A stretch of 39,322 nt of DNA from Actinomycetes bacterium (GCA_021837305.1 JAKBGV010000007.1:1-39322); one strand, 5' to 3'; numbered from the stretch's first letter, positions 24,281 to 31,842 are shown. Made by a program: numbers and translations. Notes: generated by a model not told the origin, from the letters alone.

Positions 24281-25080
24281 GTGGTCAGATCCGACTCCTG
24301 CTCTCAGACGTCGACGGCACGCTGATCAATCCCGATAAGGAGCTGACCGCAGCGTCGATCCGCGCCGTGCACGAGTTACGTGACGCGGGGATCACGTTCG
24401 CGATCACGAGTGCGCGACCACCGCGCGGCCTGATCCGCTTCGTCGAGCCGCTCGCGTTGACGACGCCCCTCGGCGCCTTCAACGGCGGCGCGATCGTCAA
24501 TGGCGACCTCACCGTCATCGAGGAGCGCTCGATTGACGAGGAGATCGTCGGCGACGTGATCGACGTACTGCAGGCCCACGCAATGTCCATCTGGGTCTTT
24601 CGAAGCGACGAGTGGTTCGTGCTCGACGAGGACGGTCCCCACGTCGACCAGGAGGCGCGGATCCTCGAGGGCGGACCGACCGTGGTCACGAGTTTCGAGG
24701 GCATTGCGCGTGGGGTCAACAAGATCGTCGGCGTGAGCGACGACGCCGACGCGAGTGCGGCCGCCTGGTCGGCGACCAACGAACGGTTCACGTCGCGTGT
24801 CTCGGCGACTCGTTCACAGACCTACTACCTCGACGTCACCAACCCCGACGCCAACAAGGGCAGCGTCGTGGAGTACCTGGCCAAGCGCTACGACATCGCC
24901 CCCCAGGCGATCGCGACGATCGGCGACATGCACAACGACGTGGCGATGTTCGAGGTGTCCGGTTTCAGCGTGGCGATGGGCAACGCCGACCCCGACGTGC
25001 AGCGCGCCGCCCACGTCGTCACCGCTACCAATGCCGAGGAGGGGTTCGCACGGGCCGTCGCGGATTTCATACTGAGCTGA
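24277..25080 (+). CDS. Cof-type HAD-IIB phosphatase
   Basis: 267 residues from ATG 24277, which overlaps the zwf stop. HAD motif I is LLLSDVDGTLINPDKEL (DxD, phosphatase type), motif II AITSARPPRGL, a Cof-type (C2B) cap in the middle, then NPDANKGSVVEYLAKRYDI (motif III Lys) and IATIGDMHNDVAMFEVSGFSVAMGNADPDV (motif IV, G-D-x-x-N-D). Family members dephosphorylate sugar phosphates, pyridoxal-P or flavin precursors with broad specificity. Coupling to zwf suggests a sugar-phosphate substrate, perhaps removing excess or damaged phosphosugars; this is inference. It ends the pgi-gnd-zwf unit. Confidence 0.92.
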   Translation: MSGQIRLLLSDVDGTLINPDKELTAASIRAVHELRDAGITFAITSARPPRGLIRFVEPLALTTPLGAFNGGAIVNGDLTVIEERSIDEEIVGDVIDVLQAHAMSIWVFRSDEWFVLDEDGPHVDQEARILEGGPTVVTSFEGIARGVNKIVGVSDDADASAAAWSATNERFTSRVSATRSQTYYLDVTNPDANKGSVVEYLAKRYDIAPQAIATIGDMHNDVAMFEVSGFSVAMGNADPDVQRAAHVVTATNAEEGFARAVADFILS

Positions 25081-25243
25081 CCAGTGGACCTACGGGGACC
25101 ACGTCGACGGGTGCGGTCACACCCCGATCTGCGGGTCACGCGGTCGTGGCACAGTACTTCACGTCTCGGTCACCGTCTAGCCGATCAACGATCGCGAGCA
25201 CCGACGAGCGCCATCGCGCCCGACCCCGACGGAGCCGACGACC

Positions 25244-25513
25244 GTGGTGACCTTCATCGTCCTGATCGTCGCCGTCGCGATCGTCGCCTTCGTCTTCTAC
25301 TGGTCGGGCCGCTACGGCGGCCGGGCGAAGCCGGGCACATCACTTCGTCGCGGACCACGTTCGCACACGACGGCACGGGGACGACCGAAAGTCGGCTACG
25401 ACCGGCGCGAGGACGCTGAGGCCCGCGCTCGTGTGCTGTCCAAACGCGACGGGGCACCGATGAGCGTCTATCAGTGCGCCGACTGTGCGAAGTGGCACGT
25501 CGGCCACAGCTAG
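25244..25513 (+). CDS. Small membrane protein with C-terminal Cys/His motif
   Basis: 89 residues. One membrane helix (about residues 2-19) is followed by a basic, presumably cytoplasmic tail. The tail ends YQCADCAKWHVGHS, a C-x-x-C plus H-x-x-x-H pattern that could bind zinc; similar CxxCxxWHxGH endings occur in many small actinobacterial proteins. Two consecutive GTGs serve as possible starts (25244 and 25247). No ribosome binding site is clear. Function unknown. It stands alone, 163 bp after the sugar-phosphate operon and convergent with the rhodanese gene. Confidence 0.68.
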   Translation: MVTFIVLIVAVAIVAFVFYWSGRYGGRAKPGTSLRRGPRSHTTARGRPKVGYDRREDAEARARVLSKRDGAPMSVYQCADCAKWHVGHS

Positions 25514-25590
25514 TAAGTCGACACGAACGCGTTCAGCCCCCGTTGGCTCACCGCATGGCGTCCACGTCGACGCGAGACCACTCGGGACGA

Positions 25591-25917
25591 TCAAGCGATG
25601 TTCGCCCGCAGGCCGCGCACCACCGGGCGTCCGGCGCTAACCCAGCTACTCGTGCCACCGATGACCGCGCGCACGTCGTGACCGATCCGGGCGAGGTGCG
25701 CCGCGGCGACCCGGCTCCGACTGCCGCTCTGGCAGATCACGTAGATCGGGGGACCAATCGGCAGTTCGCGCGCCACGTCGGGCACGGTGCTGAGCGGGAC
25801 GAGCCGGGCACCGGGGACGTGACCGGCCTCGTACTCGTGGGGCTCGCGCACGTCGAGGACGTGGGCACCGTCGGCGTGGGCGGCGATGAACGTACGGACG
25901 TCGACTTCAGAAATCAC
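25591..25917 (-). CDS. Rhodanese-like sulfurtransferase
   Basis: 108 residues, a single rhodanese domain. The chain has VLDVREPHEYEAGHVPGARLVPLS, then the active-site loop CQSGSRS with the persulfide-carrying Cys near residue 63, then AAHLARIGHDVRAVIGGTSSWVSAGRPV. These are the diagnostic segments of single-domain, GlpE/PspE-like rhodaneses, which carry sulfane sulfur. No signal peptide, so cytoplasmic. The GTG start at 25917 follows AGGAGG with 6-nt spacing (25924-25929 on the plus strand). The promoter contains a perfect CsoR/CstR-type palindrome, so expression may respond to persulfide or copper. Divergent from the TPP-controlled permease. Confidence 0.94.
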   Translation of the reverse strand: MISEVDVRTFIAAHADGAHVLDVREPHEYEAGHVPGARLVPLSTVPDVARELPIGPPIYVICQSGSRSRVAAAHLARIGHDVRAVIGGTSSWVSAGRPVVRGLRANIA

Positions 25918-25944
25918 TGATTACCTCCTGTGGGACGTTGGTCG

Positions 25945-25972
25945 AGTATACCCCGTGGGGTATACAAGCCAA
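25945..25972 (-). promoter_or_regulatory. Promoter of the rhodanese gene
   Basis: Read on the minus strand, TTGGCT (25967-25972) and TATACT (25945-25950) are separated by 16 bp, close to the housekeeping consensus. Transcription would start about 25938, leaving a 20-nt leader with the AGGAGG site. Confidence 0.65.
25946..25965. promoter_or_regulatory. CsoR/CstR-type operator palindrome
   Basis: GTATACCCC-GT-GGGGTATAC is a 9-bp perfect inverted repeat with a 2-bp centre. CsoR-family repressors (copper-sensing CsoR, persulfide-sensing CstR) bind sites of this form: A/T-rich ends around C-run/G-run arms. It fills the spacer and -10 of the rhodanese promoter, so a bound repressor would block RNA polymerase. 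CstR is known to control rhodanese genes, which favours persulfide sensing. No regulator gene lies in this window. Confidence 0.75.
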
Positions 25973-26010
25973 TCACCCCCGTGCACTGTCGGTCGCGAAC
26001 GGGGGGTGAT
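25972..26010. repeat. Inverted repeat between rhodanese and permease genes
   Basis: ATCACCCCC (25972-25980) and GGGGGTGAT (26002-26010) are perfect 9-bp inverted arms with a 21-bp interior. The left arm abuts the rhodanese -35. It may be a second regulator site or a hairpin; no T-run follows. Confidence 0.6.
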
Positions 26011-26037
26011 ACCACCGGTGCCCGCGGGCCGCGCTGG

Positions 26038-26043
26038 TACGCT
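26038..26043 (+). promoter_or_regulatory. Candidate -10 box for the riboswitch transcript
   Basis: TACGCT fits TANNNT and would start transcription about 26050, just before the 5' end of the TPP aptamer. No -35 is obvious. Confidence 0.4.
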
Positions 26044-26055
26044 GTGGTCGCTGTA

Positions 26056-26156
26056 CAACGGGAGCTCGGACGTACCGGGCTGAGAGGGTGGTTGGCCCAC
26101 GGGCCGAAGTGCCACCGACCGTCGAACTTGTCCGGGTAATGCCGGCGTAAGGAGGT
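26056..26156 (+). promoter_or_regulatory. TPP (thiamine pyrophosphate) riboswitch
   Basis: The conserved THI-box elements are present in order: CGGGAGCTC at the 5' side, GGGCTGAGAGGG at 26077-26088, a variable stem, and GTCGAACTTGTCCGGGTAAT then GCCGGCGTAAGGAG at 26122-26154. The 3' P1 strand includes AAGGAGG, the ribosome binding site of the permease, so TPP binding should hide it and shut off translation. This is the direct translational design usual in high-GC actinobacteria. Confidence 0.93.
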
Positions 26157-26157
26157 C

Positions 26158-27555
26158 ATGGTGACCAGCCAGCCAGATTCGTCATTCACATTGGTTTCGG
26201 GGGACCGCCACGCCGAAGTGCCGCGGACCCTCGTCGAGCCCGTCCCCCAACCACTCGGGATCATCGATCAGTTCGGGCTGTGGGGCAACCTCGGCGTCAG
26301 TCTGCTCGGCTTCACCGGCGCCATCTTCGTCCTGCAGCCCAACGGCAACGGAACCCCCGAACTCTCCCTGCTCGCCGCGCTGACGGCGATCGTGCTCGGC
26401 ACGGTACTCGGCACCCTCGCGATCGCGTTCTCTGGCGTTGCCGGTGCGCGCACGGGTGCGCCGGCCATGGTCCTGCTCCGGGGCGTCTTCGGAAGTCGGC
26501 TGTCCTACCTACCGACCTTGATCAACATCGTGCAGCTGCTGGGGTGGGGGATCTTCGAGCTCGTCACCATCGCGACGGCCGCGCGAACCGTCGAGCCAGG
26601 CCTCGCCCAGTGGGCCTACGTACTCATCGCCGGGGTGATCACGGGGCTCTTGACCCTGTATCCGCTCGGGGCGATCCGTATCTTGCGACGCATCGCCACG
26701 CCGGCGGTCCTGGTGGTGCTGGTCTACCTCTTCGTCGAGCTGCTCCGCCACCCGATGCCGGCCCTCACTCACGGCACCTGGACCGGCTTCTGGGCGGCGA
26801 CCGACACGGTCATCGCCGTCGCGATCTCCTTCGCCCCGCTCGCCGCCGACTACACGCGCCACTCGCGCACACCTCGCACGGCCTTCTGGGGCGCCTTCGT
26901 CGGCTACGGCGTCACCCAAGTGCTCTGCTACGTGATCGGCCTGGTGGCTCTCGTGACCGTGGCGCGCTCACCCTCGGACATCTACGGTGCCTTCATCGCC
27001 GTGCCCCTCGGAACCCTCGCCTTCGCGCTGCTCGCCGCGCGCGAGCTCGACCAGTCCTTCGCGGACGTGTACTCCACCGTCGTCTCGATCCAGAATCTGC
27101 GGCCCCTCTGGGACCGACGCGTACTCGCGCTCATCGTGTCAGCACTCACTACGGCACTCGCCCTCGGGATCAACATCGCCGACTACGAGAACTTCCTCGT
27201 GCTCCTCGGGTCGGTATTCGTCCCACTGTCCGCGGTGTTCATCGTCGACTTCTTCCTGCTCTCCAAGGGACACCTCAACCTCTCGTCGCGGGCTCAGAGC
27301 CGCTCGACGATGCTCGTACCCTGGGCGATCGGCTTCGCCATCTACCAGCTGATCAACCCCGGCTACATCGGCTGGTGGGTGACGATGTGGGCGCACATCG
27401 CGACCGCGCTGCACTTCCACGCGCCGAGTTGGATGTCGGCCTCGCTCACATCCTTCGTGGTGTCCGTGGTCGCCACGCTGCTCACGGGCGCGCTCGTCAA
27501 CCTGCGCGCGCGCCGCACCGAGCCGCTTCGCGTCGGGGCCGACGCCGAGGCGTGA
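26158..27555 (+). CDS. cytX: NCS1-family permease, probable thiamine-precursor (HMP) transporter
   Basis: 465 residues with about 12 membrane helices. The N-terminal cytoplasmic segment leads to LWGNLGVSLLGFTGAIF, as in cytosine/purine/allantoin (NCS1, CodB-like) permeases; ISFAPLAADYTRHSRTPRTAFWGAFVGY and NIADYENFLVLLGSVFVPLSAVFIVDFF are family-typical. Because a TPP riboswitch controls it directly, the substrate is more likely hydroxymethylpyrimidine or a related thiamine precursor (CytX) than cytosine. ATG 26158 is only 2 nt from the GGAGG; the next codon, GTG 26161, has better spacing and may be the true start. The stop overlaps the downstream kinase start (GTGA), so the two genes are coupled. 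The symbol rests on riboswitch context plus family. Confidence 0.85.
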   Translation: MVTSQPDSSFTLVSGDRHAEVPRTLVEPVPQPLGIIDQFGLWGNLGVSLLGFTGAIFVLQPNGNGTPELSLLAALTAIVLGTVLGTLAIAFSGVAGARTGAPAMVLLRGVFGSRLSYLPTLINIVQLLGWGIFELVTIATAARTVEPGLAQWAYVLIAGVITGLLTLYPLGAIRILRRIATPAVLVVLVYLFVELLRHPMPALTHGTWTGFWAATDTVIAVAISFAPLAADYTRHSRTPRTAFWGAFVGYGVTQVLCYVIGLVALVTVARSPSDIYGAFIAVPLGTLAFALLAARELDQSFADVYSTVVSIQNLRPLWDRRVLALIVSALTTALALGINIADYENFLVLLGSVFVPLSAVFIVDFFLLSKGHLNLSSRAQSRSTMLVPWAIGFAIYQLINPGYIGWWVTMWAHIATALHFHAPSWMSASLTSFVVSVVATLLTGALVNLRARRTEPLRVGADAEA

Positions 27556-28736
27556 CCACGTCCGGCGACGAACGGACCCAGCCCGACGGACTCGTCCACG
27601 GGATGGTGAACGACCTCGTCGTCCCCGACTGGCCGGCGATCACCGCGGCGGAGGCCTCGGAGGTCCTCGGCCACTACGTCGAGGGCCCCTCGCGAACGAA
27701 CGTCGCGACGGTCCTCTGGCGCAGCCCGCGCCCCATGTCGGCCGCGGCGCTCGTCGAGTTGGACAGCCAGACGTACTTTCTCAAGCGTCACGACGTTCGG
27801 GTCCGATCGCGCGAACGCCTCGCGCTCGAACACGCCTTCGTCGACCACGTGCGCTCACGCGGCCTGAACACGCCGGCGGTCCTCGCCGCGCGTGACGGCT
27901 CGACCGTGCACGAACGGGAACAGGTCCTCTACGAGGTCTACGAGCGAGCGGCCGGTGTGGATCACTATCGCGACGTGCCCTCGTGGCACCCATTCCTGTC
28001 GCACGCGCACGCCGGCGCCGCCGGCGCCGCCCTCGCGCGTTTCCACCGGGCCGCGGCTGGTTTCGACGCCGCGGCGTGGGACTTCGGTCCCCTGTTGGAC
28101 TCAGTCGCCGTCATCCTCGCCCCCGACCCCGAGGCGGCGTATCGCCAGCTCGTGACCACTCGGCCGGGCCTCGTTCGCGCGACGGTGCCCTACGACGTCC
28201 TCGGCGACTATGCGTCGGTCCTCGCCGGACCGATCGAGACCGCGGCCTCCCAGCTCGGTGACGTCACGACACAGTGGACCCACGGCGACTGGCACGGCTC
28301 GAACCTCACGTGGCGTGACGCGACTCCGGAGGCTGACGTCGCGAGCGTGCTCGACCTCGGCCTGTCGAACCGCACGTTCGCGCTGCACGACCTCGCCGTC
28401 GCAATCGAGCGCAGCGCCATCGACTGGCTCGACACCGCTGGCGCGGGGACCATCACCGTCGACTACGGCGCCCTCGACGCCCTGCTCGAGGGCTACGACG
28501 GGGTCATCGCGCTCACCGAGGACGACATCGCCACCCTCGCTGCGGTGTTACCCATCGCCCACGTCGAGTTCGCCCTCTCCGAGGTCGAGTACTTCGGCGG
28601 AATTCTCGACTCCTCAGCCAACGTCGAGCTCGCCTACCGGTCCTACCTGCTCGGTCACGTCCAGTGGTTCGACTCCCCGGCCGGCATCGAGCTCCGGCGA
28701 CACCTGGGCGCGTCACGTGCGCGATGGAGCAGGTAG
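27552..28736 (+). CDS. APH-fold phosphotransferase in the thiamine regulon
   Basis: 394 residues from GTG 27552, overlapping the permease stop. The choline/aminoglycoside phosphotransferase fold is visible: a kinase-like N-lobe with YFLKRHD (ATP-binding Lys) and the EREQVLYEVYERAAG hinge strand, then the catalytic loop WTHGDWHGSNLTW (H-G-D, with the Asn) and the metal-binding VLDLGLSNRTFALHDLAVAIER, in which the expected D-F/W is D-L. Proteins of this fold phosphorylate choline, homoserine, aminoglycosides, or thiamine (ThiK/YcfN). Sharing a TPP-riboswitch transcript with a precursor permease suggests a thiamine, HMP or hydroxyethylthiazole kinase; this is inference. It does not resemble ThiD, ThiM or ThiE. 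Antibiotic resistance is a weaker alternative. Confidence 0.85.
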   Translation: MTTSGDERTQPDGLVHGMVNDLVVPDWPAITAAEASEVLGHYVEGPSRTNVATVLWRSPRPMSAAALVELDSQTYFLKRHDVRVRSRERLALEHAFVDHVRSRGLNTPAVLAARDGSTVHEREQVLYEVYERAAGVDHYRDVPSWHPFLSHAHAGAAGAALARFHRAAAGFDAAAWDFGPLLDSVAVILAPDPEAAYRQLVTTRPGLVRATVPYDVLGDYASVLAGPIETAASQLGDVTTQWTHGDWHGSNLTWRDATPEADVASVLDLGLSNRTFALHDLAVAIERSAIDWLDTAGAGTITVDYGALDALLEGYDGVIALTEDDIATLAAVLPIAHVEFALSEVEYFGGILDSSANVELAYRSYLLGHVQWFDSPAGIELRRHLGASRARWSR

Positions 28737-29057
28737 GGCCGAACCCAGTACACCGAAGGTCGTGGTCAGGCGGATGTTCCCTCCCGGCCCACCAGTAGGG
28801 TGGTTGGGTGAGGCTTTCCTGCGTGAGCAGTCGAGTGGTCGCGGCGGCCGTGGTGAGTTACATCGGCGCCGCTCCGATCCCCGACGCGACGATACGCGAC
28901 GTCGTGCCCCTCATCGCTGTGGGGGCCACGCTCGCGTGGCCCCGTCTGATGGGCCGGAGGTCGTCGTGCGCCGTCACGCCGGTCACACCGTCGGAGCCGC
29001 ACGCCGAACGAGAGAGGTCGTCCCAGGTGACGACCGTTGAGAGGACAGAGGAACACC
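28737..29057. other. 321-bp stretch between kinase and DsrE genes
   Basis: A TAGGGT box (28796-28801) ends 6 nt before a GTG at 28808 that opens an 86-codon frame ending at 29068 inside the DsrE gene. The product (MRLSCVSSRVVAAAVVSYIG onward) has one weak hydrophobic stretch and an Arg/Ser-rich tail and is not recognised. The box may instead serve the DsrE gene as a promoter with a long leader. No hairpin terminator is clear after the kinase. Confidence 0.35.
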
Positions 29058-29402
29058 ATGTCAAGTGAGCAGTCTCACGCCAAGGTCGCGTTCATGATCA
29101 TCAGTGACGACCCCGCACGCGCCGTGCCCGGCATGGTGATGGCGACGCGCATGAAGGCGAACCGCGGCGCCGATGTGCGGGTCCTGTTCTTCGGCCCCGC
29201 CGTCAAGTTGGCCGCGAGCGCCCTCATCGACACCCAGCTCGCCGATATGCGAGACGCCGGTATCGGCGCCACCGCCTGCCGAGCCAACGTCGAACAGTAC
29301 GAGGTGGCCGCCGAGATCGGCGTTCGCCCGCTCGAGCTCGTGGCCGCGGGGGCCGAGGTCGAGTCCTTCGCCCTCGAGGGCTACACCGTCGTCAGTTTTT
29401 AG
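29058..29402 (+). CDS. DsrE/DsrF-like family protein
   Basis: 114 residues from ATG 29058, supported by AGAGGA 5-6 nt upstream. The pattern KVAFMIISDDPARAVPGMVMATRMKANRGADVRVLFFGPAVKLAA, then Leu/Ile-rich helices and a final EGYTVVSF, matches the DsrE-like fold of sulfur-relay proteins (DsrEFH, TusBCD and related YchN-like proteins). A single Cys (ATACRANVEQYEV) lies at about the position of the sulfur-carrying Cys in relatives, so sulfur transfer is possible but not proven. It lies in the same region as a rhodanese gene and downstream of thiamine-linked genes; thiamine thiazole synthesis needs a sulfur donor, so a link is conceivable. Confidence 0.82.
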   Translation: MSSEQSHAKVAFMIISDDPARAVPGMVMATRMKANRGADVRVLFFGPAVKLAASALIDTQLADMRDAGIGATACRANVEQYEVAAEIGVRPLELVAAGAEVESFALEGYTVVSF

Positions 29403-29460
29403 CGCTCACGGCGAGCAATCGCACGCTTCCGAGGACGACTTTCACTTCAGTAATGAACTA

Positions 29461-29491
29461 ATTGCACATCGTGCAGTGAATCAGGCATACT
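29461..29491 (+). promoter_or_regulatory. TetR promoter with embedded operator
   Basis: TTGCAC (29462-29467) and CATACT (29486-29491) lie 18 bp apart, and the GTG of the tetR gene is 6 nt after the latter, so the transcript may be leaderless. The inverted repeat TGCAC-ATC-GTGCA (29463-29475; 6 of 7 when extended outward) overlaps the -35 and is a likely autoregulatory operator for the regulator and exporter operon. Confidence 0.6.
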
Positions 29492-29497
29492 GGTTCC

Positions 29498-30118
29498 GTG
29501 GTGGCAGACCCCATCGGACGACGGGAACGCAAGCGTCTCGCGACCCATCAGGCCCTGCGCGTGGCCGCGCTGCGACTGGGCGCCGAGCGCGGGATCCGTG
29601 ACGTCACCGTCGAGGAGATCGCCACGGCGGCCGACGTCTCGGTGCGGACGTTCTACGACCACTTCCCCTCCAAAGAGGACGCGATCATCGGGTTCGACGC
29701 GTGGCGTGTGGACCAGTTGCGCGACGCACTGGCCAGCCGACCCACCGACGAGACACCGCTCGAGGCGCTGCGCGTCGTGATGGGCCAACTCTTCCACGAA
29801 TCGAGCGACGAGTGGCCGTTGCGCATGCACGCGATCAACGCCGAGCCGGCGCTCATCGGACGGATGTTCGTCTCCTTCATCACCTATGAGCGCGCCCTCG
29901 TCGACGTGATCGCTGAGCGTACCGGTCTCGACCCCGAGCGCGACCCGTACCCGGCGCTCGTGACCGCCGTCGCCACCGCGGCCTTTCGGGTATCGATGAC
30001 CACGGCGCGCGCGAGCGGCGGGGTCCTCGACCCGGCCACGACCTTCGACGCCGCGATCGCCCGGCTACGCCCCGCGCTGGACCCGACTTTCGACGGGAGC
30101 GAACGAGCACCGTGCTGA
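29498..30118 (+). CDS. TetR/AcrR family transcriptional regulator
   Basis: 206 residues. The N-terminal helix-turn-helix is clear: RRERKRLATHQALRVAALRLGAERG, then VTVEEIATAADVSVRTFYDHFPSKEDAIIGF (the TetR signature with the recognition helix before F-Y-x-H-F). The C-terminal ligand-binding domain is helical and variable, as usual. The GTG start (29498; another GTG follows directly) sits 6 nt after a CATACT box. The 3' end overlaps the first ABC half-transporter by 7 bp. It is expected to repress this operon from the TGCAC-N3-GTGCA operator and to release on binding an exporter substrate. Ligand unknown. Confidence 0.94.
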   Translation: MVADPIGRRERKRLATHQALRVAALRLGAERGIRDVTVEEIATAADVSVRTFYDHFPSKEDAIIGFDAWRVDQLRDALASRPTDETPLEALRVVMGQLFHESSDEWPLRMHAINAEPALIGRMFVSFITYERALVDVIAERTGLDPERDPYPALVTAVATAAFRVSMTTARASGGVLDPATTFDAAIARLRPALDPTFDGSERAPC

Positions 30119-31842
30119 CCCGACTCCTTCGGACCCACCTGCGTCCCTACCGCGCCCAGGTGCTGCTACTCAGTGTGTTGCTCATCGCCCAGACAGTCGG
30201 CAACCTCTACCTGCCCAACCTGAACGCCGACATCATCAACGGCGGGGTCGTCACCGGTAACCTGCACTACATCATCCGCACCGGCGCCTGGATGATCCTG
30301 CTCACACTCGCAATCGGTCTCTTCGCGGTGATCGCCGTCTACTGGGCCTCTCGGGTCTCGATGGCGACCGGTGCGGACCTGCGTCACGCGGTCTTCACGC
30401 GGGTACAGTCCTTCTCCGCGCGCGACGTGAACCACTTCGGCACGGCGTCGCTCATCACGCGAAACACGAACGACATCCAGCAGATCCAGATCTTCTTGCA
30501 GATGGCGCTCACCATGATGGTGATCGCCCCGATCATGTCCGTCGGCGGCATCGTGATGGCGATCCACGAGGGGGCGAAGCTCTCCTTGCTGTTGCTGGTC
30601 TCAATCCCGGTGATGACCACGTTCATCGGTGTCGTCATGGTCCGGGTCATCCCACTGTTCCGCTCGATGCAGGCCAAGATCGACCGGATCAACCAGGTGT
30701 TGCGCGAGCAGATCACGGGAGTGCGCGTCATCCGCGCCTTCGTACGTAACGAGGCCGAGGCCGACCGCTTCGAGCGCGCCAACGCCGACCTGACCGACAC
30801 AGCCCTGCGCGTGAACCGCATCTTCGCACTCACGATGCCGATCATGATGATGATCTTGAACCTGTCGAGCGTCGCCGTCCTCTGGTTCGGGGGCCGGTTC
30901 GTCAGCGAGGGTTCGATGCCCATCGGCAACCTGACGGCGTTCCTCACCTACATCTTGCAGATCCTCACCTCGGTGATGATGGCCGTGATGGTCACGATCC
31001 TCGTGCCGCGCGCCGCCGCGAGCGCCGAGCGCATCGCCGAGGTCCTGGACACTGTGCCATCGATCAGCGACCCCGCAGCACCCCTCACGCCGACCCCGAC
31101 CGGCTCGGTACGACTTTCCGGGGTGTCCTTCGCCTACCCGGGCAGCGAACGGCCCGTCCTCGACGAGGTGACCGTCGACTTCGAACCCGGGGTGACGAGC
31201 GCGATCATCGGCGGTACCGGGAGCGGCAAGACCACCCTGGTCGCGCTGATCCCCCGACTCTTCGACGTCACCGCTGGCGCCGTCGAGGTCCACGGGGTCG
31301 ACGTGCGCGAACAGTCCCAGGAGTCGCTGTGGTCATCGATCGGCCTCGTGCCCCAGACCGCCTATCTCTTCAGCGGCACCATCGCCTCCAACCTTCGCTT
31401 CGCGCGACCCGACGCCACTGACGCCGAACTCTGGCGTGCCCTCGAGGTGGCCCAGGCGCGAGACTTCGTCGCGACGATGCCCGGCGGGCTCGATGCGCCA
31501 ATCGACCAGGGCGGCACGAACGTCTCGGGGGGACAGCGTCAGCGACTCGCCATCGCGCGCGCGCTGGTGAAGCGCCCGCGAATCTACCTCTTCGACGACT
31601 GCTTCTCGGCGCTCGACGCAGCCACCGACTCCCGCCTTCGCGAGGCGCTGCGCGAGCAGACCGCTGACGCGACCGTCATCATCGTCGCCCAACGTGTCAG
31701 CACGATCATGCACGCCGATCGGGTCGTGGTGCTCGACGACGGACGCGTCGTCGGCGTGGGCACCCACGACGAGCTGGTCGAGTCCTGTGAGTCCTACCGC
31801 GAGATCGTCACCTCCCAACTCGGTGAGGGAGCGCTCAAATGA
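30112..31842 (+). CDS. Heterodimeric ABC exporter, subunit with degenerate ATP site
   Basis: 576 residues: a type 1 exporter membrane domain (six helices, about residues 15-300) fused to an ATP-binding domain (about 335-570). Walker A is GGTGSGKTT (about 366-374), the signature VSGGQ (about 470), and Walker B LFDDCFSALD, where the usual catalytic Glu is Asp. The switch His is replaced by Gln (IIVAQRVSTI). These changes are typical of the non-hydrolysing site of heterodimeric exporters such as TM287/288 and BmrCD, and the partner's substitutions fit. GTG 30112 overlaps the tetR stop, and the next gene starts within this gene's stop (ATGA). Probably a TetR-regulated multidrug or lipid exporter in the cytoplasmic membrane; substrate unknown. 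Confidence 0.93.
   Translation: MLTRLLRTHLRPYRAQVLLLSVLLIAQTVGNLYLPNLNADIINGGVVTGNLHYIIRTGAWMILLTLAIGLFAVIAVYWASRVSMATGADLRHAVFTRVQSFSARDVNHFGTASLITRNTNDIQQIQIFLQMALTMMVIAPIMSVGGIVMAIHEGAKLSLLLLVSIPVMTTFIGVVMVRVIPLFRSMQAKIDRINQVLREQITGVRVIRAFVRNEAEADRFERANADLTDTALRVNRIFALTMPIMMMILNLSSVAVLWFGGRFVSEGSMPIGNLTAFLTYILQILTSVMMAVMVTILVPRAAASAERIAEVLDTVPSISDPAAPLTPTPTGSVRLSGVSFAYPGSERPVLDEVTVDFEPGVTSAIIGGTGSGKTTLVALIPRLFDVTAGAVEVHGVDVREQSQESLWSSIGLVPQTAYLFSGTIASNLRFARPDATDAELWRALEVAQARDFVATMPGGLDAPIDQGGTNVSGGQRQRLAIARALVKRPRIYLFDDCFSALDAATDSRLREALREQTADATVIIVAQRVSTIMHADRVVVLDDGRVVGVGTHDELVESCESYREIVTSQLGEGALK

Noticed and set aside
26280..27551. Upstream extension of the APH-kinase frame through the permease gene
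   Set aside because: The extension is Arg/Pro/His-rich shadow sequence; the GTG at 27552 overlapping the permease stop is the sensible start.
27552..28736. Aminoglycoside resistance gene
   Set aside because: The fold is shared, but the TPP riboswitch transcript and coupling to a permease point to metabolite phosphorylation; no resistance or mobile context.
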